Origin: Rhodophyticola sp. CCM32
GTDB lineage: Bacteria > Pseudomonadota > Alphaproteobacteria > Rhodobacterales > Rhodobacteraceae
Assembly (NCBI RefSeq): GCF_004751985.1
Contig: NZ_CP038492.1
Span: 3,666,001-3,730,000 of the forward strand
Length of the DNA: 64,000 nucleotides
Direction of reading: 5' to 3'
Position 1 is the stretch's first letter. Each line of letters opens with the position of its first letter. The notes under the pieces were generated by a model. It did not search any database. It worked only from the letters and a program-made list of their open reading frames with translations, and had not been told where the DNA came from. The position numbers and the translations under genes were made by a program. This document shows, piece after piece, positions 42,688 through 51,163 of this stretch.

Positions 42688-43542
42688 ATGCTGGATGCAA
42701 AGACCCATGGGGAAGGACAAACCCCTGACCCGGATGCGGCGGAAACGCTTCTTGAGGTCAATAATATCGAGGTCATCTACAATCATGTGATCCTGGTGCT
42801 GAAAGGGGTCAGCCTGAAGGTGCGCAAGGGCGGCATCACCGCGTTGCTGGGCGGCAACGGGGCGGGCAAGACCACAACCCTGAAGGCGATTTCCAACCTG
42901 CTGCATTCGGAACGCGGCGAGGTCACCAAGGGTTCGGTCCAGTATCGCGGTGAACCGGTTCAGGGGCTTGGGCCATCGGCGCTGGTGGAACGCGGTGTGA
43001 TCCAGGTGATGGAAGGCCGCCATTGTTTTGAACATCTGACGGTGGAAGAGAACCTGCTGACCGGGTCTTACACACGCAAGGACGGGCGTGGTGCGATAGA
43101 TGCGGATCTGGATCTGGTCTATAGCTATTTCCCGCGCCTGAAAGAGCGGCGCAAAAGTCAGGCGGGGTATACCTCGGGCGGCGAACAGCAGATGACGGCG
43201 ATCGGCCGGGCGCTGATGTCCAGGCCCGAGACGATCCTTCTGGACGAGCCGAGCATGGGGCTGGCCCCACAGCTTGTCGAAGAGATTTTCGGGATTGTGA
43301 AGGATCTGAACGAGAAGGAGGGTGTGAGCTTCCTTCTGGCCGAACAGAACACCAATGTGGCGCTGCGTTTTGCCCATTACGGGTACATTCTGGAATCCGG
43401 CCGGGTGGTGATGGATGGCCCCGCCGATGACCTGCGCGAGAACCCGGATGTGAAGGAATTCTATCTGGGTGTGGGCGATGACGGGCGCAAAAGCTTTCGC
43501 GATGTCCGGTCCTATCGCCGCCGCAAACGCTGGCTGAACTGA
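42688..43542 (+). CDS. livF: branched-chain amino acid-type ABC transporter ATP-binding protein LivF
   Basis: The 284-residue ATPase has Walker A LLGGNGAGKTTTLKAISNLL, signature YTSGGEQQMTAIGRALM, Walker B TILLDEPSMGLAP and H-loop segment LLAEQNTNVALRFAHYGYIL. I place the start at ATG 42688, after GGAGC; the frame opens earlier inside the binding-protein gene. About 20 residues precede the usual LivF N-terminus and the C-terminus has a basic tail (RSYRRRKRWLN). The stop overlaps the next start by one base. Confidence 0.92.
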   Translation: MLDAKTHGEGQTPDPDAAETLLEVNNIEVIYNHVILVLKGVSLKVRKGGITALLGGNGAGKTTTLKAISNLLHSERGEVTKGSVQYRGEPVQGLGPSALVERGVIQVMEGRHCFEHLTVEENLLTGSYTRKDGRGAIDADLDLVYSYFPRLKERRKSQAGYTSGGEQQMTAIGRALMSRPETILLDEPSMGLAPQLVEEIFGIVKDLNEKEGVSFLLAEQNTNVALRFAHYGYILESGRVVMDGPADDLRENPDVKEFYLGVGDDGRKSFRDVRSYRRRKRWLN

Positions 43543-44753
43543 TGAGGGATGCGGTGACACAGTTTTTCGACACTCTGGAAACACGCAGCGCGGATCAGCG
43601 CGCAGCCGATCATCTGGCCGCATTGCAGGCGCAGATTGCCCGGGTTCTGGCCGCGCCCGATACCTGCCTGCCCGGGATCGGCGCGGTGGCAAGCCTGGAC
43701 GATCTGGCCAGATTGCCGGTTTTGCGAAAATCGCAGCTTGGCGCCTGGCAGCAGGCGGCCCCGCCCTTTGGCGGCATTCCGGTGACCAATACCGCCCATG
43801 TGTTCCAAAGCCCCGGACCGATCTATGAACCCGGCGGCCTCAGCCATGACTGGTGGCGGATGGGCCGGTTTCTGCATGCGGCGGGGATTGGCGCGGGCGA
43901 TGTGGTGCAGAACTGTTTCGGCTATCACCTGACGCCCGCGGGGATGATTTTTGAAAGCGGCGCCCGGGCGGTGGGGGCCACGGTGCTGCCCGCCGGTGTC
44001 GGCCAGACCGAGTTGCAGGTGCGCGCCGCCAAAGATGTCGGGTCCACCGCCTATGCGGGGACACCGGATTATCTGAAAGTGATCCTTGATAAGGCTGATG
44101 AGATGGGCGTGGCGCTTGCCATCACCAGGGCCGCTGTGGGCGGGGGCGCCCTGTTCCCCAGTCTGCGCCAGGACTATACGGATCGCGGGATTTCCTGCCT
44201 GCAAAGCTATGCCACGGCGGATCTGGGCAATATCGCTTACGAATCCCCCGCGATGGAGGGGATGATCATTGATGAGGGCGTGATCGTCGAGATCGTGCGC
44301 CCGGGCACCGGTGATCCGGTGGCGCCGGGCGAAGTGGGTGAGGTTGTGGTGACCACGCTGAACCCGGATTACCCGCTGATCCGTTTCGCAACCGGGGATC
44401 TGAGCGCGATATTGCCCGGTCAAAGCCCCTGTGGCCGCACCAATATGCGGATCAGGGGCTGGATGGGGCGTGCCGATCAGACCACCAAGATCAAGGGCAT
44501 GTTCGTGCGCCCGGAACAGGTTGCCGATTTCGTCGCCAAACACCCCGAGATTGCCCGCGCCCGGGTGACCGCCAGCCGCGAAGGCGAAATGGATATGATG
44601 CTTGTGCAGATCGAGGCCGAGGGCGGCGCGGCAGAGACCTATGCCCGCAGTGTGACCGACAGTCTGAAACTGAAGGGCCGGATCGAACTGGTGCCCCCCG
44701 GCAGTCTGCCCAATGATGGCAAGGTGATCGACGACCAGCGCAGCTATGAGTAA
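43542..44753 (+). CDS. phenylacetate-CoA ligase-like adenylating enzyme (PaaK type)
   Basis: The 403-residue protein has the PaaK-like shape: VFQSPGPIYEPGG in the place of the P-loop, LQSYATADLGNIAYES, TLNPDYPLIRFATGDLSAI and a C-terminal ligase domain with IKGMFVRPEQV. It should form an aryl- or alkyl-CoA. The canonical SSGTTG phosphate loop is not visible: the corresponding part reads FQSPGPIY, a known variation in this subgroup but worth testing. It is the last gene of the liv-type operon, coupled to livF. Confidence 0.85.
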   Translation: MRDAVTQFFDTLETRSADQRAADHLAALQAQIARVLAAPDTCLPGIGAVASLDDLARLPVLRKSQLGAWQQAAPPFGGIPVTNTAHVFQSPGPIYEPGGLSHDWWRMGRFLHAAGIGAGDVVQNCFGYHLTPAGMIFESGARAVGATVLPAGVGQTELQVRAAKDVGSTAYAGTPDYLKVILDKADEMGVALAITRAAVGGGALFPSLRQDYTDRGISCLQSYATADLGNIAYESPAMEGMIIDEGVIVEIVRPGTGDPVAPGEVGEVVVTTLNPDYPLIRFATGDLSAILPGQSPCGRTNMRIRGWMGRADQTTKIKGMFVRPEQVADFVAKHPEIARARVTASREGEMDMMLVQIEAEGGAAETYARSVTDSLKLKGRIELVPPGSLPNDGKVIDDQRSYE

Positions 44754-44923
44754 AATGGGCCGGGTTTTGAGACGGCCCTGACGGCCCTGTCAGAGTTTTC
44801 CATTCAGATCACAGGCAAACCGCTTTAGGGTGGCCCGGTCGCCGGTGGAACCGGGCGGAGCGATGCTTTGTCCTGCAAGACATGCCGGCAACAGATGGGC
44901 AGTTCTGAACCGGGTAGGCGGCG

Positions 44924-46369
44924 ATGCGGGCGGTGATGATCCAGGGCACGGGCTCTGACGTGGGCAAGTCGATGCTGGTGGCGGGCCTGTGCCGGGCGGC
45001 CCGGCGCCGGGGCCTGTCGGTCGCGCCGTTCAAGCCGCAGAACATGTCAAACAATGCCGCCGTCACCGCCGATGGCGGTGAGATCGGGCGGGCGCAGGCC
45101 CTGCAGGCCCTGGCCTGCGGTCTGGCACCGATAACCGACATGAACCCGGTTCTGCTGAAACCCGAGACCGATACCGGCGCGCAGGTGGTGGTTCAGGGCG
45201 TGCGTTTCGCCTCGGCCTCGGCACGCGGGTTCACAGAGATGAAACCGGCATTGATGGCCGCCGTTCTGGAGAGTTTCGGGCGCCTGAAATCCACCCATGA
45301 TCTGCTGATCGTCGAAGGCGCGGGCAGCCCGGCAGAGGTGAACCTGCGGGCCGGGGATATTGCCAATATGGGGTTTGCGCGGGCGGCGGATGTGCCGGTG
45401 ATCCTTGCGGGGGATATCAACCGGGGCGGTGTGATTGCGCAACTTGTGGGGACACAGGCGGTGATTGACCCGGATGATGCCGCGCGGGTGGCGGGCTTCC
45501 TGATCAACAAGTTCCGGGGCGATGTCAGCCTGTTCGATGACGGCTATCGCTTTATCGAGACACGGACCGGATGGCCCGGTTTCGGGGTGCTGCCCTGGTT
45601 CCAAGATGCCTGGAAACTGCCGGCGGAGGATGCGTTGTCATTGCAGGCACCGGCGCGCGAGGGCGGGGTGCACATTGTCTGCCTGGCCCTGTCGCGGATC
45701 GCGAATTTCGATGATCTGGACCCTTTGATGCAGGAACCCGGCGTGCGGTTGACCATGCTGGGGCCGGGGCGTGCACTGCCCGGTGATGCGGATCTGGTGA
45801 TCGTGCCGGGCACGAAATCGACGCGGGGCGATCTGGCGTTCCTCAGGGCGCAGGGCTGGGATATGGACCTGATCGCCCATCACCGGCGTGGGGGTCATGT
45901 TCTGGGGATCTGCGGCGGCTATCAGATGCTGGGTCGGGTGGTGGCGGACCCGGACGGGATCGAGGGCCCGGCGGGAGAGACCGCCGGTCTGGGCCTGCTG
46001 GATATTGCAACCGTGATGACGGCCGAGAAGCGGCTGAGTGAGGTGGAGGCCCGACATATGGACAGCGGTGCCGCGTTTCAGGGGTATGAAATACATATCG
46101 GCCAAAGCGACGGGCCCGACAGGGCGCGGCCCTTTGCATATGTGGCAGGCGTGGCCGAGGGCGCGATAAGCGCCGATGGGCGTGTGCAGGGCAGTTATCT
46201 GCACGGCATGTTCCGCGATGACGGGTTTCGAGCCGCCTGGCTGGACCGGTTTGGTGTTGCCGCCCGGGATGACCCCTATGGAGAGGGCGTGGAACAGACC
46301 CTGGACGCGCTGGCCGATCATATGGAGGCGCATCTGGATATCGGCGGGCTGCTTGGGCTGGCGCGGTAA
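44924..46369 (+). CDS. cobQ: cobyric acid synthase
   Basis: Amidates adenosylcobyrinic diamide at four side chains, using glutamine and ATP, in cobalamin synthesis. The 481-residue product has the synthetase domain ([57 protein letters not shown]) and a glutamine amidotransferase domain with nucleophile cysteine in [12 protein letters not shown] and the C-terminal YLHGMF histidine. No other cob gene is adjacent. The 170 bp upstream contain a loose resemblance to a B12 box, which I do not call. Confidence 0.95.
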   Translation: MRAVMIQGTGSDVGKSMLVAGLCRAARRRGLSVAPFKPQNMSNNAAVTADGGEIGRAQALQALACGLAPITDMNPVLLKPETDTGAQVVVQGVRFASASARGFTEMKPALMAAVLESFGRLKSTHDLLIVEGAGSPAEVNLRAGDIANMGFARAADVPVILAGDINRGGVIAQLVGTQAVIDPDDAARVAGFLINKFRGDVSLFDDGYRFIETRTGWPGFGVLPWFQDAWKLPAEDALSLQAPAREGGVHIVCLALSRIANFDDLDPLMQEPGVRLTMLGPGRALPGDADLVIVPGTKSTRGDLAFLRAQGWDMDLIAHHRRGGHVLGICGGYQMLGRVVADPDGIEGPAGETAGLGLLDIATVMTAEKRLSEVEARHMDSGAAFQGYEIHIGQSDGPDRARPFAYVAGVAEGAISADGRVQGSYLHGMFRDDGFRAAWLDRFGVAARDDPYGEGVEQTLDALADHMEAHLDIGGLLGLAR

Positions 46370-46393
46370 GGGGAGGCGGTTTGTGCCTGTATC

Positions 46394-46432
46394 GGCCTCA
46401 AATCATGGGGTTCCGACCTGGCATTTGAGGCC
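46394..46432. repeat. perfect inverted repeat downstream of cobQ
   Basis: GGCCTCAAAT and ATTTGAGGCC, 10 bp each, lie 19 bp apart in the 207-bp gap between cobQ and the acyltransferase gene. No T run follows. It could be an operator for the downstream two-gene unit or an RNA hairpin. Confidence 0.6.
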
Positions 46433-46576
46433 CATACCACAAGAAAACTGGCGAAATGTTTCAGTCCGTGATAAAGGTTAACGCAATGTGCTCAAAGAAG
46501 CGCTGTTTTGAGGTGAAAATCCGGGACATCCTGCCCGCGTTTTACGTGGCTGCGTCCCGACTGACAGGATGTTGAC

Positions 46577-47194
46577 ATGAGCACAGCGACCGCCTCGGAT
46601 CATTTCTTTCGTGCGACCATGAGGCATTTTGCCGAGTTGAGAAGCTCGGGGCCTGATCAGGGCACATCACAGATTCCGTTCCCGAAAGATTGGTTCGATC
46701 TGCCCCAGGATGTCCTGGCCGATTTCGGGGCGCTGGTCTTTCTTGCCTCGTTGACTGATTATCATCGCCTAAGACAGCTTTCGGATTTGTTTACCAGTTT
46801 CGAACCGCCGCTCAGATTGGGGCAATACAAGGTGTTCCGGTCAAACGGGTATCCGCGTGCGGTGATAACCTGGGCCGGCTTGGGGCCAGAACAGGAATAT
46901 GGTTTTGCGGTGGATCACAAACCGCTGCGGCCCGAAGACTGGAACAGCGGTACCTCGCCCTGGCTGATCGATTTCATTGCCCCGTTTGGCCATATTGATC
47001 AGATCGTTCCTCATCTGACCGAAAATCCCGATCTCCTGCATGTCAGAACACTTTGGCATAACAAGCCGGGCACACGTTACCGGATTGTGGAATGGAGCCG
47101 ACCCGCAGGTGAAGCCGAGGTGCGGGTGAAATCTTATGGGGTCGGGCAATTCAAACGTTTTCTGAATGGAGGCGGCGATGGGCACACCCCCTGA
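46577..47194 (+). CDS. HlyC/RtxC-type toxin-activating lysine acyltransferase
   Basis: The 205-residue product aligns by eye with E. coli HlyC: DYHRLRQL (His63, the HlyC His23 counterpart), LRLGQYKVFRSNGYPRAVITW, LRPEDWNSG and WLIDFIAPFG (Asp132, the HlyC Asp92 counterpart). Both catalytic residues are therefore kept. HlyC enzymes move a fatty acyl group from acyl carrier protein to lysines of an RTX toxin in the cytoplasm. No pore-forming RTX toxin or type I exporter lies next to it; instead the following gene, overlapping by 17 bp, encodes a VCBS-Hint protein. That protein, or the short RTX protein at 60743, may be the target, as inference. Confidence 0.85.
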   Translation: MSTATASDHFFRATMRHFAELRSSGPDQGTSQIPFPKDWFDLPQDVLADFGALVFLASLTDYHRLRQLSDLFTSFEPPLRLGQYKVFRSNGYPRAVITWAGLGPEQEYGFAVDHKPLRPEDWNSGTSPWLIDFIAPFGHIDQIVPHLTENPDLLHVRTLWHNKPGTRYRIVEWSRPAGEAEVRVKSYGVGQFKRFLNGGGDGHTP

Positions 47195-48149
47195 TATCGG
47201 TGGCGATACGTCTGGAAGTGTCGAAGAAGACAGCGGTCTTCTGGTGACGGGCGATCTGGATGATGTCAGCGGCAATACGGCTGCTGACACATGGACGATC
47301 CAGAGCGGCGCAACCTATGGTACGGCCAGCATTGACCCGACCACAGGGGTCTGGACCTATGATCTGGATGACACCAACGCGGTGGTTGATGCGCTGGATG
47401 CGGGCGAGACCCTCACGGATACGTTCAGGGTGCGTCTTTCTGACAGCCGGGGCAATGACACAGAAACCGTGACGATCACGATTACAGGGGTGCCGTGTTT
47501 CATGGTTGGCACGCGCATCAAAACGGCCAACGGCCTGCAGGCCGTGGAAACGATCGGTGCAGGTGATACGGTGCATACCGATGATTGCGGGTTGCAGGAC
47601 GTTCGCTGGGTCGGGCGCCGAAAGGTCAGCCATTCCGAGATGGTCTGCGATGAACGTTTGCGCCCCATACGGATTGCAAAAGGCGCCTTCGGAGATGGTC
47701 TTCCGTTAAGAGATTTGCTGGTGTCCAGGCAGCATCGGATACTGGTGCGGGGTGCCTGTGTGCAGCATCTGTTCGGAGTGGATGAGGTGCTTTTGTCAGC
47801 GGTGAGATTGCTGGGGTTCAAGGGTGTGGATGTCGTTCTGCCAGAGGCGGATATCGAGTTTTGCCATATTCTTTTCGACCGGCATCAGGTGGTTTTTGCC
47901 GAAGGGGTTGCATTGGAAAGCCTGCTGTTTGGCAAACAGACCCGGCAAAGCCTGGCCTGGCGATCCGTTGCCGAAATCACGTCACTTTTCCCCTCTGCCG
48001 CGGATCAGACAGGTCTGTCGCTGCCGGCGCGTCCAATCCCGGACATGAGGGCACAAAAACAGTTTGCAAGGCATTGGCGCCCGGAGCATGGGCCGTTCAT
48101 CAAGGCTTTTGAAGGCCAGTATCACATGGATATAGCCGCGAGTGAATAA
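47178..48149 (+). CDS. VCBS repeat plus Hint (autoprocessing) domain protein
   Basis: The 323-residue product has one VCBS-like repeat (about 20-104: TYGTASIDPTTGVWTYDLDD, ALDAGETLTDTFRVRLSD, TVTITITG), joined directly to a Hint domain whose first residue is Cys107 (VPCFMVGTRIKTANG) and which carries the conserved histidine in LLVSRQHRILV (His186). Hint domains self-cleave at this cysteine in hedgehog proteins and inteins. Rhodobacterales carry many such proteins of unknown role. No signal peptide. The start ATG 47178 has GGAGG five bases upstream, inside the acyltransferase gene, so the two are coupled. The C-terminal 90 residues match nothing I know. Confidence 0.85.
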   Translation: MGTPPDIGGDTSGSVEEDSGLLVTGDLDDVSGNTAADTWTIQSGATYGTASIDPTTGVWTYDLDDTNAVVDALDAGETLTDTFRVRLSDSRGNDTETVTITITGVPCFMVGTRIKTANGLQAVETIGAGDTVHTDDCGLQDVRWVGRRKVSHSEMVCDERLRPIRIAKGAFGDGLPLRDLLVSRQHRILVRGACVQHLFGVDEVLLSAVRLLGFKGVDVVLPEADIEFCHILFDRHQVVFAEGVALESLLFGKQTRQSLAWRSVAEITSLFPSAADQTGLSLPARPIPDMRAQKQFARHWRPEHGPFIKAFEGQYHMDIAASE

Positions 48150-48292
48150 ACGGGTTACCTCAAACGCAGAGCGCTATAAACGATTTCTGCGATAACGCAT
48201 ATGATATGCAAGCTGACATAACCTGCGTAACGGGCAGGATCACGTGGCAGTTTCCACTTGCGCCTCCTCATGCCGTCCCGGCACTCCCCAAC

Positions 48293-48315
48293 AAAAAAGC
48301 CGCCCCGGGGGCGGC
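48293..48315 (-). terminator. Rho-independent terminator of rpmJ
   Basis: GCCGCCCC and GGGGCGGC make an 8-bp stem; on the minus strand it is followed by six T. On the + strand it also ends in TTTT, so it may serve both directions. Confidence 0.85.
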
Positions 48316-48338
48316 CTTTTCAGTTCTGGCGCTCTGGC

Positions 48339-48464
48339 TCAGCCCTGGCGGGCTTTGAACCGGCGCTGCGTTTTGTTGATCACATAAACGCGGCCCTTGC
48401 GGCGCACGACGCGGCAATCGCGGTGGCGCTGCTTGAGCGAGCGGAGCGAGTTTCTGACCTTCAT
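48339..48464 (-). CDS. rpmJ: 50S ribosomal protein L36
   Basis: A 41-residue basic protein [20 protein letters not shown]...[13 protein letters not shown]. It is the longer L36 form that keeps a single cysteine of the zinc ribbon rather than the CxxC...CxxxxH set. The final ribosomal position is near domain V of 23S rRNA. Standing alone with its own terminator, next to a tRNA gene, is its usual setting in alphaproteobacteria. It is too short to show in most ORF calls. Confidence 0.95.
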   Translation of the reverse strand: MKVRNSLRSLKQRHRDCRVVRRKGRVYVINKTQRRFKARQG

Positions 48465-48531
48465 GGGTCGTCTCCTTCGTCGCGGCGCGGCGATGCGCCT
48501 TAGGGTTAAGCCCTTGAAAACAGGGCATGGA

Positions 48532-48606
48532 TGGTGGGCGATACTGGGATCGAACCAGTGACCCCTTCGATGTCAACGAAGTGCTCTACCGCTGAGCTAA
48601 TCGCCC
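48532..48606 (-). tRNA. tRNA-Val (anticodon GAC)
   Basis: Minus strand, 5' end at 48606. The acceptor stem is GGGCGAT/ATCGCCC, the D arm GCTC-AGCGGTA-GAGC, the anticodon arm CTTCG-TTGACAT-CGAAG with anticodon GAC, and the T arm ACTGG-TTCGATC-CCAGT. Discriminator A is followed by an encoded CCA (48532-48534). It reads GUC and GUU codons. All stems pair fully. Confidence 0.97.
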
Positions 48607-48767
48607 GTGTGACACCGAGACAGGACCAAACCGCAAGACGGACCGATCCGGCACCCGCCGCACAGTGAAGCCGCTCTATAAAAGGAGTCGGGGGGTGGTT
48701 CAAGGCTTTTCAAAGTCTTTTGGCAATGGCGCGAATCCGAGTATATCAGACCAAGGAAGGGCCCTCT

Positions 48768-49628
48768 ATGTCGCGTCACCCCTATCGCCTTGATCTGCCG
48801 GAGACCGTGACCACGCCCGTGGTTGTGGCTTCTCCGCATTCGGGCCGGTATTACCCGCGCGGCTTTACCCGGCAGACGGTGCTGGATGAACGCACGATCC
48901 GGTCTTCGGAAGATGCGTTTATGGATATGCTGGTGGCCGAGGCCCCGTCTTTCGGGGCGCCCCTGCTGGTGGCGGAATTCCCCCGCGCCTATGTCGATCT
49001 GAACCGCAACGCCGATGAGCTGGATCCGGGTGTTGTGGCCGGGTTGAGACGGCCATCGCAAAACCCGCGGATCAGTTCCGGTCTGGGTGTGATCCCCCGG
49101 GTGGTGGCCAATGGCCGGGTGATCTATCGCGGCAAGCTGAGCCTGGAGGAGGCGGAGGCGCGGATCGCCCGGGTCTGGCACCCCTATCATGGACGTCTGG
49201 AGGATCTGATCTGCGAGGCCCAGATCCGGTTCGGCCAGGCGATCCTGCTGGATTTCCACTCGATGCCGCATGAGGCGCTGAACAGCACGGCGCGCCCGGG
49301 GCAGCCCCGGCCCGAAGTGGTGTTGGGGGACCGGTTCGGGGCGTCCTGTGATGGCGCGATTGTTGGGGAGCTTGAGGCGGCATTCGCAAGCGCGGGTCTG
49401 GTGGTCAGCCGGAATGCGCCCTTTGCGGGAGCATTTGTGACCCAGCATTACGGACGGCCGTCCCGGGGGCGCCATGCGATCCAGATCGAGATCGACCGGG
49501 CGCTTTACATGGATGAGACGCTGATCCGCCCAAACGGGAATTTTCAGAATATGAAGGCCTTGATCACCGAGGTTCTGCGCCGGGTGACCGGGTCGCAGAT
49601 GGGTCAGATGCCCCTGGCGGCGGAGTAG
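48768..49628 (+). CDS. N-formylglutamate amidohydrolase family protein
   Basis: The 286-residue product has the family motifs VVASPHSGRYYP, EFPRAYVDLNRNADELDP and LLDFHSMPHEAL, with a C-terminal AIQIEIDRALYMDE. The classical enzyme releases formate and glutamate in histidine degradation, but no hut genes are nearby, so the physiological substrate is open. I use ATG 48768 with AGGAAGGG before it; the frame opens 16 codons earlier. Confidence 0.9.
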   Translation: MSRHPYRLDLPETVTTPVVVASPHSGRYYPRGFTRQTVLDERTIRSSEDAFMDMLVAEAPSFGAPLLVAEFPRAYVDLNRNADELDPGVVAGLRRPSQNPRISSGLGVIPRVVANGRVIYRGKLSLEEAEARIARVWHPYHGRLEDLICEAQIRFGQAILLDFHSMPHEALNSTARPGQPRPEVVLGDRFGASCDGAIVGELEAAFASAGLVVSRNAPFAGAFVTQHYGRPSRGRHAIQIEIDRALYMDETLIRPNGNFQNMKALITEVLRRVTGSQMGQMPLAAE

Positions 49629-49661
49629 ACCCGTTGAAGCCCCGGTACGGGTGGCGGCGGC

Positions 49662-49701
49662 AGGACGCCTCCGGCGGGCGTATTTGGGACAAGAAGACGC
49701 G
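49662..49701 (+). repeat. GC-rich GTATTTGG intergenic motif, second copy
   Basis: GACGCCTCCGGCGGGCGTAT is followed by TTGGGACAAGAAGACG. The part GCGTATTTGG(G/A)ACA(A/G)GAAGA matches the element at 42617-42640. It lies in the short gap between two convergent genes. Confidence 0.55.
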
Positions 49702-49727
49702 GGCGGTGATTCCGTGGCGGGGGGGGG

Positions 49728-50981
49728 TTAGCGCAGGGCGCGGCCCTTGACGATGGCGTCTTTGCCGAACCGGTTGCGGATGGCGTCGGTGGCGCGTTCG
49801 GCCTCATAGCGTTTGGCCTGTGCCGGGTCGAACAGATTGCCGGAGCGGTCCGCCTGATCGGCGGCGACCAGATCAGACAAGCCCACGCCGAGCAGGCGAT
49901 AGGGTTTGGTGTGATCCACCGCGTCGAACAGCGCGCGCGCCGTGCGATAGATGCGATCGGCCATATGGGTGGCGTCGCCCAGGCTGATGCGGCGGGTGAT
50001 CTGGGTGAAATCGGCGCGTTTCAGTTTGAGCGTGACAACCCGGCCCGCGATGTCCTTGGCCTTGGCGCGGGCGGCGACCTTTTCGGTCATGCGCCAGATA
50101 TGACCGTCGAGGATATCGGGGTCTGAGATATCATCGAAAAAGGTGGTCTCGTTCGAGATGCTTTTCACCACCCGGTCGCGTTTGACCCGGCGGCTGTCTT
50201 CCCCGCGGCTGAGGGAATAGAGCCTTTCACCCATCGTGCCGAACCGGTCAGCCAGCGCTTTACGGTCCCATCGGCGGAGATCGGCGAAGGTGCGGATACC
50301 CGCCTTGTGCAGGGAGGCCTGCCCCGCCTGGCCGATGCCCCAGATCATCCTGACCGGTTTGTCGGTCAGGAAATCCGTGGTTTCGGCCTGACCGATCACT
50401 GAAAACCCCTGGGGTTTATCCAGATCCGAGGCGATTTTCGCCAGGAATTTGTTGTGGCTGAGACCGATGGAGCCGGTGATGCCAAGTTCGGCCTGCATGC
50501 GGTTCACCAGCCCGGCCAGCATGGCGGCGGGCGGTTTCCCGTGCAGGCGGGCGGTGCCGGTGAGATCCATGAAGGCCTCATCCAGGGACAGGGGCTCGAT
50601 GGCGGGGGTCAGGTCTTCCATCATCGCGCGGATCTGGCGGGATATCTGGGCGTAAACCTCCATCCGGCCGCGCACCACCACCGCCTCGGGGCAGAGTTTC
50701 AGGGCCTTGAACATGGGCATCGCGGATGTCACGCCTTTGATTCGGGCAATGTAGCAGGCGGTGGAGACGACACCGCGTTTGCCGCCGCCGATGATGATCG
50801 GCTTGTCGCGCAGATCGGGATTGTCGCGTTTTTCGACCGAGGCATAGAAGGCGTCGCAATCCATATGGGCGATGGAGAGGTCGTACAGCTCAGGGTGGGA
50901 GATGATACGTGGCCGCGCGCAGGCCGGACAGCGGGTGCCGGTCTCGAACGTGGTCAGGCAATCGCGGCAAAGGGCGGGCAT
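49728..50981 (-). CDS. dinB: DNA polymerase IV (Y-family translesion polymerase)
   Basis: The 417-residue polymerase has the catalytic site IAHMDCDAFYASVEKRD (Asp pair and steric gate) and SLDEAFMDLTG, then SIGLSHNKFLAKIASDLDKP. Ahead of it lies a short zinc-ribbon-like segment (CRDC...CPAC, residues about 4-21), seen in a subset of alphaproteobacterial DinB proteins. I use ATG 50981 because this brings that ribbon to the N-terminus; the frame is open to 51125. It performs error-prone bypass synthesis. I saw no clear LexA box upstream. Confidence 0.93.
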   Translation of the reverse strand: MPALCRDCLTTFETGTRCPACARPRIISHPELYDLSIAHMDCDAFYASVEKRDNPDLRDKPIIIGGGKRGVVSTACYIARIKGVTSAMPMFKALKLCPEAVVVRGRMEVYAQISRQIRAMMEDLTPAIEPLSLDEAFMDLTGTARLHGKPPAAMLAGLVNRMQAELGITGSIGLSHNKFLAKIASDLDKPQGFSVIGQAETTDFLTDKPVRMIWGIGQAGQASLHKAGIRTFADLRRWDRKALADRFGTMGERLYSLSRGEDSRRVKRDRVVKSISNETTFFDDISDPDILDGHIWRMTEKVAARAKAKDIAGRVVTLKLKRADFTQITRRISLGDATHMADRIYRTARALFDAVDHTKPYRLLGVGLSDLVAADQADRSGNLFDPAQAKRYEAERATDAIRNRFGKDAIVKGRALR

Positions 50982-51163
50982 GGCGGGGTCTCTGTCGGCC
51001 TTGGCGGAAGCGGTTTGTCGGGCGCGTCGATCCTTTGGAGCGGTCTCTGCCGTCGCGCCTGTACAACGCGTGTTGCGAGATCGCCGGATAAAAGCAGAAC
51101 ACACTATAGGCAAAACACCTGTCACGCGTCTATATAGCGGATATGAAACCCGAGGATAACATA

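Noticed and set aside
44800..44923. Cobalamin riboswitch before cobQ
   Set aside because: GTCCTGCAAGACATGCC and GGTGGAACCGGGCGG loosely recall the B12 box and core, but the GCCACTG-like core and proper spacing are absent.
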